A stretch of DNA of 64,000 bases, taken from contig CM054145.1 in NCBI GenBank assembly GCA_028751875.1, positions 2,773,064-2,837,063 on the forward strand, given 5' to 3'. How positions within the stretch are numbered: the stretch's first letter is position 1; every line of letters starts with the position of its first letter. The notes beneath the pieces are model-generated. The model did no database searches, was not told the DNA's origin, and worked only from the letters and a program-made list of their open reading frames with translations. Origin of the DNA: Rapana venosa. Taxonomy: Eukaryota; Mollusca; Gastropoda; Neogastropoda; Muricidae. This document shows positions 63,816 through 64,000 of this stretch, piece after piece. Both the position numbers and the translations under genes were made by a program.

Positions 63816-64000
63816 TTTCTCCACACACGTCACACTATAAATTTAGTAACTGACTCAGCTTTTCGTGGGGTTGAAAAAACACACCAAACAAACGTTTGAA
63901 CGATAGGCCACCACTGCTTCTTTCTTTGAATTTGTACATTACGTCCGGGAACATAACACTTCCTTCACATACGCACTCACACTTACGCACGCACGCACAC

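Overview
The window is eukaryotic nuclear DNA from an invertebrate animal. The evidence is intron-split genes with GT/AG junctions, abundant tRNA-headed SINEs, decayed non-LTR retrotransposons and very long CA/GT, GA and poly-G/C tracts. The two gene models, the repeat landscape and intron lengths fit a lophotrochozoan, most likely a mollusc (perhaps a marine gastropod). The species assignment is inference only.

Two protein-coding genes are supported, and they converge tail to tail. On the + strand (1-13915) lies the 3' end of a MICAL gene: one large exon encoding a Ser/Lys-rich linker, then six short exons that rebuild the Rab-binding bMERB domain and the C-terminus. The catalytic FAD, CH and LIM parts lie left of the window. 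On the - strand (57713-35216) lies a Tubby/TULP gene. Its ten exons join in frame to exactly 513 codons (512 aa plus stop), with the PI(4,5)P2-binding tubby domain at about residues 262-512 ending in the family signature FDSKLACE. All 15 internal junctions of the two genes agree in phase.

Layout: 1-13.9 kb MICAL exons, with introns holding SINEs, a LINE tail and GT/CA microsatellites. 13.9-28 kb has no recognisable gene; it is T/G-rich and includes MICAL 3' UTR, a 720-bp TTAA-bounded element, SINEs and minisatellites. 28-29.4 kb is an array of about 60 palindromic TGTTCT...AGAACA units. 29.4-35.2 kb is A/C-rich and holds a decayed LINE. 35.2-57.7 kb is TUB, whose last intron contains a 2.7-kb CA/GT satellite built on the palindrome GTAGGCCTAC that changes strand, and whose other introns are filled with SINEs and LINE pieces. 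57.7-64 kb is upstream of TUB: SINEs, a LINE fragment, purine tracts and a single-copy-looking promoter-like segment near 61.2-61.56 kb.

The two genes are not known partners (MICAL: Rab-regulated F-actin oxidation; Tubby: phosphoinositide-dependent ciliary and GPCR trafficking). The most notable observations are: minisatellites that have duplicated real splice sites of TUB, three families of TTAA-ended miniature elements with terminal palindromes, a strand-switching palindromic satellite, and a hairpin array lying between the convergent genes. No new enzymatic or defence system was found.
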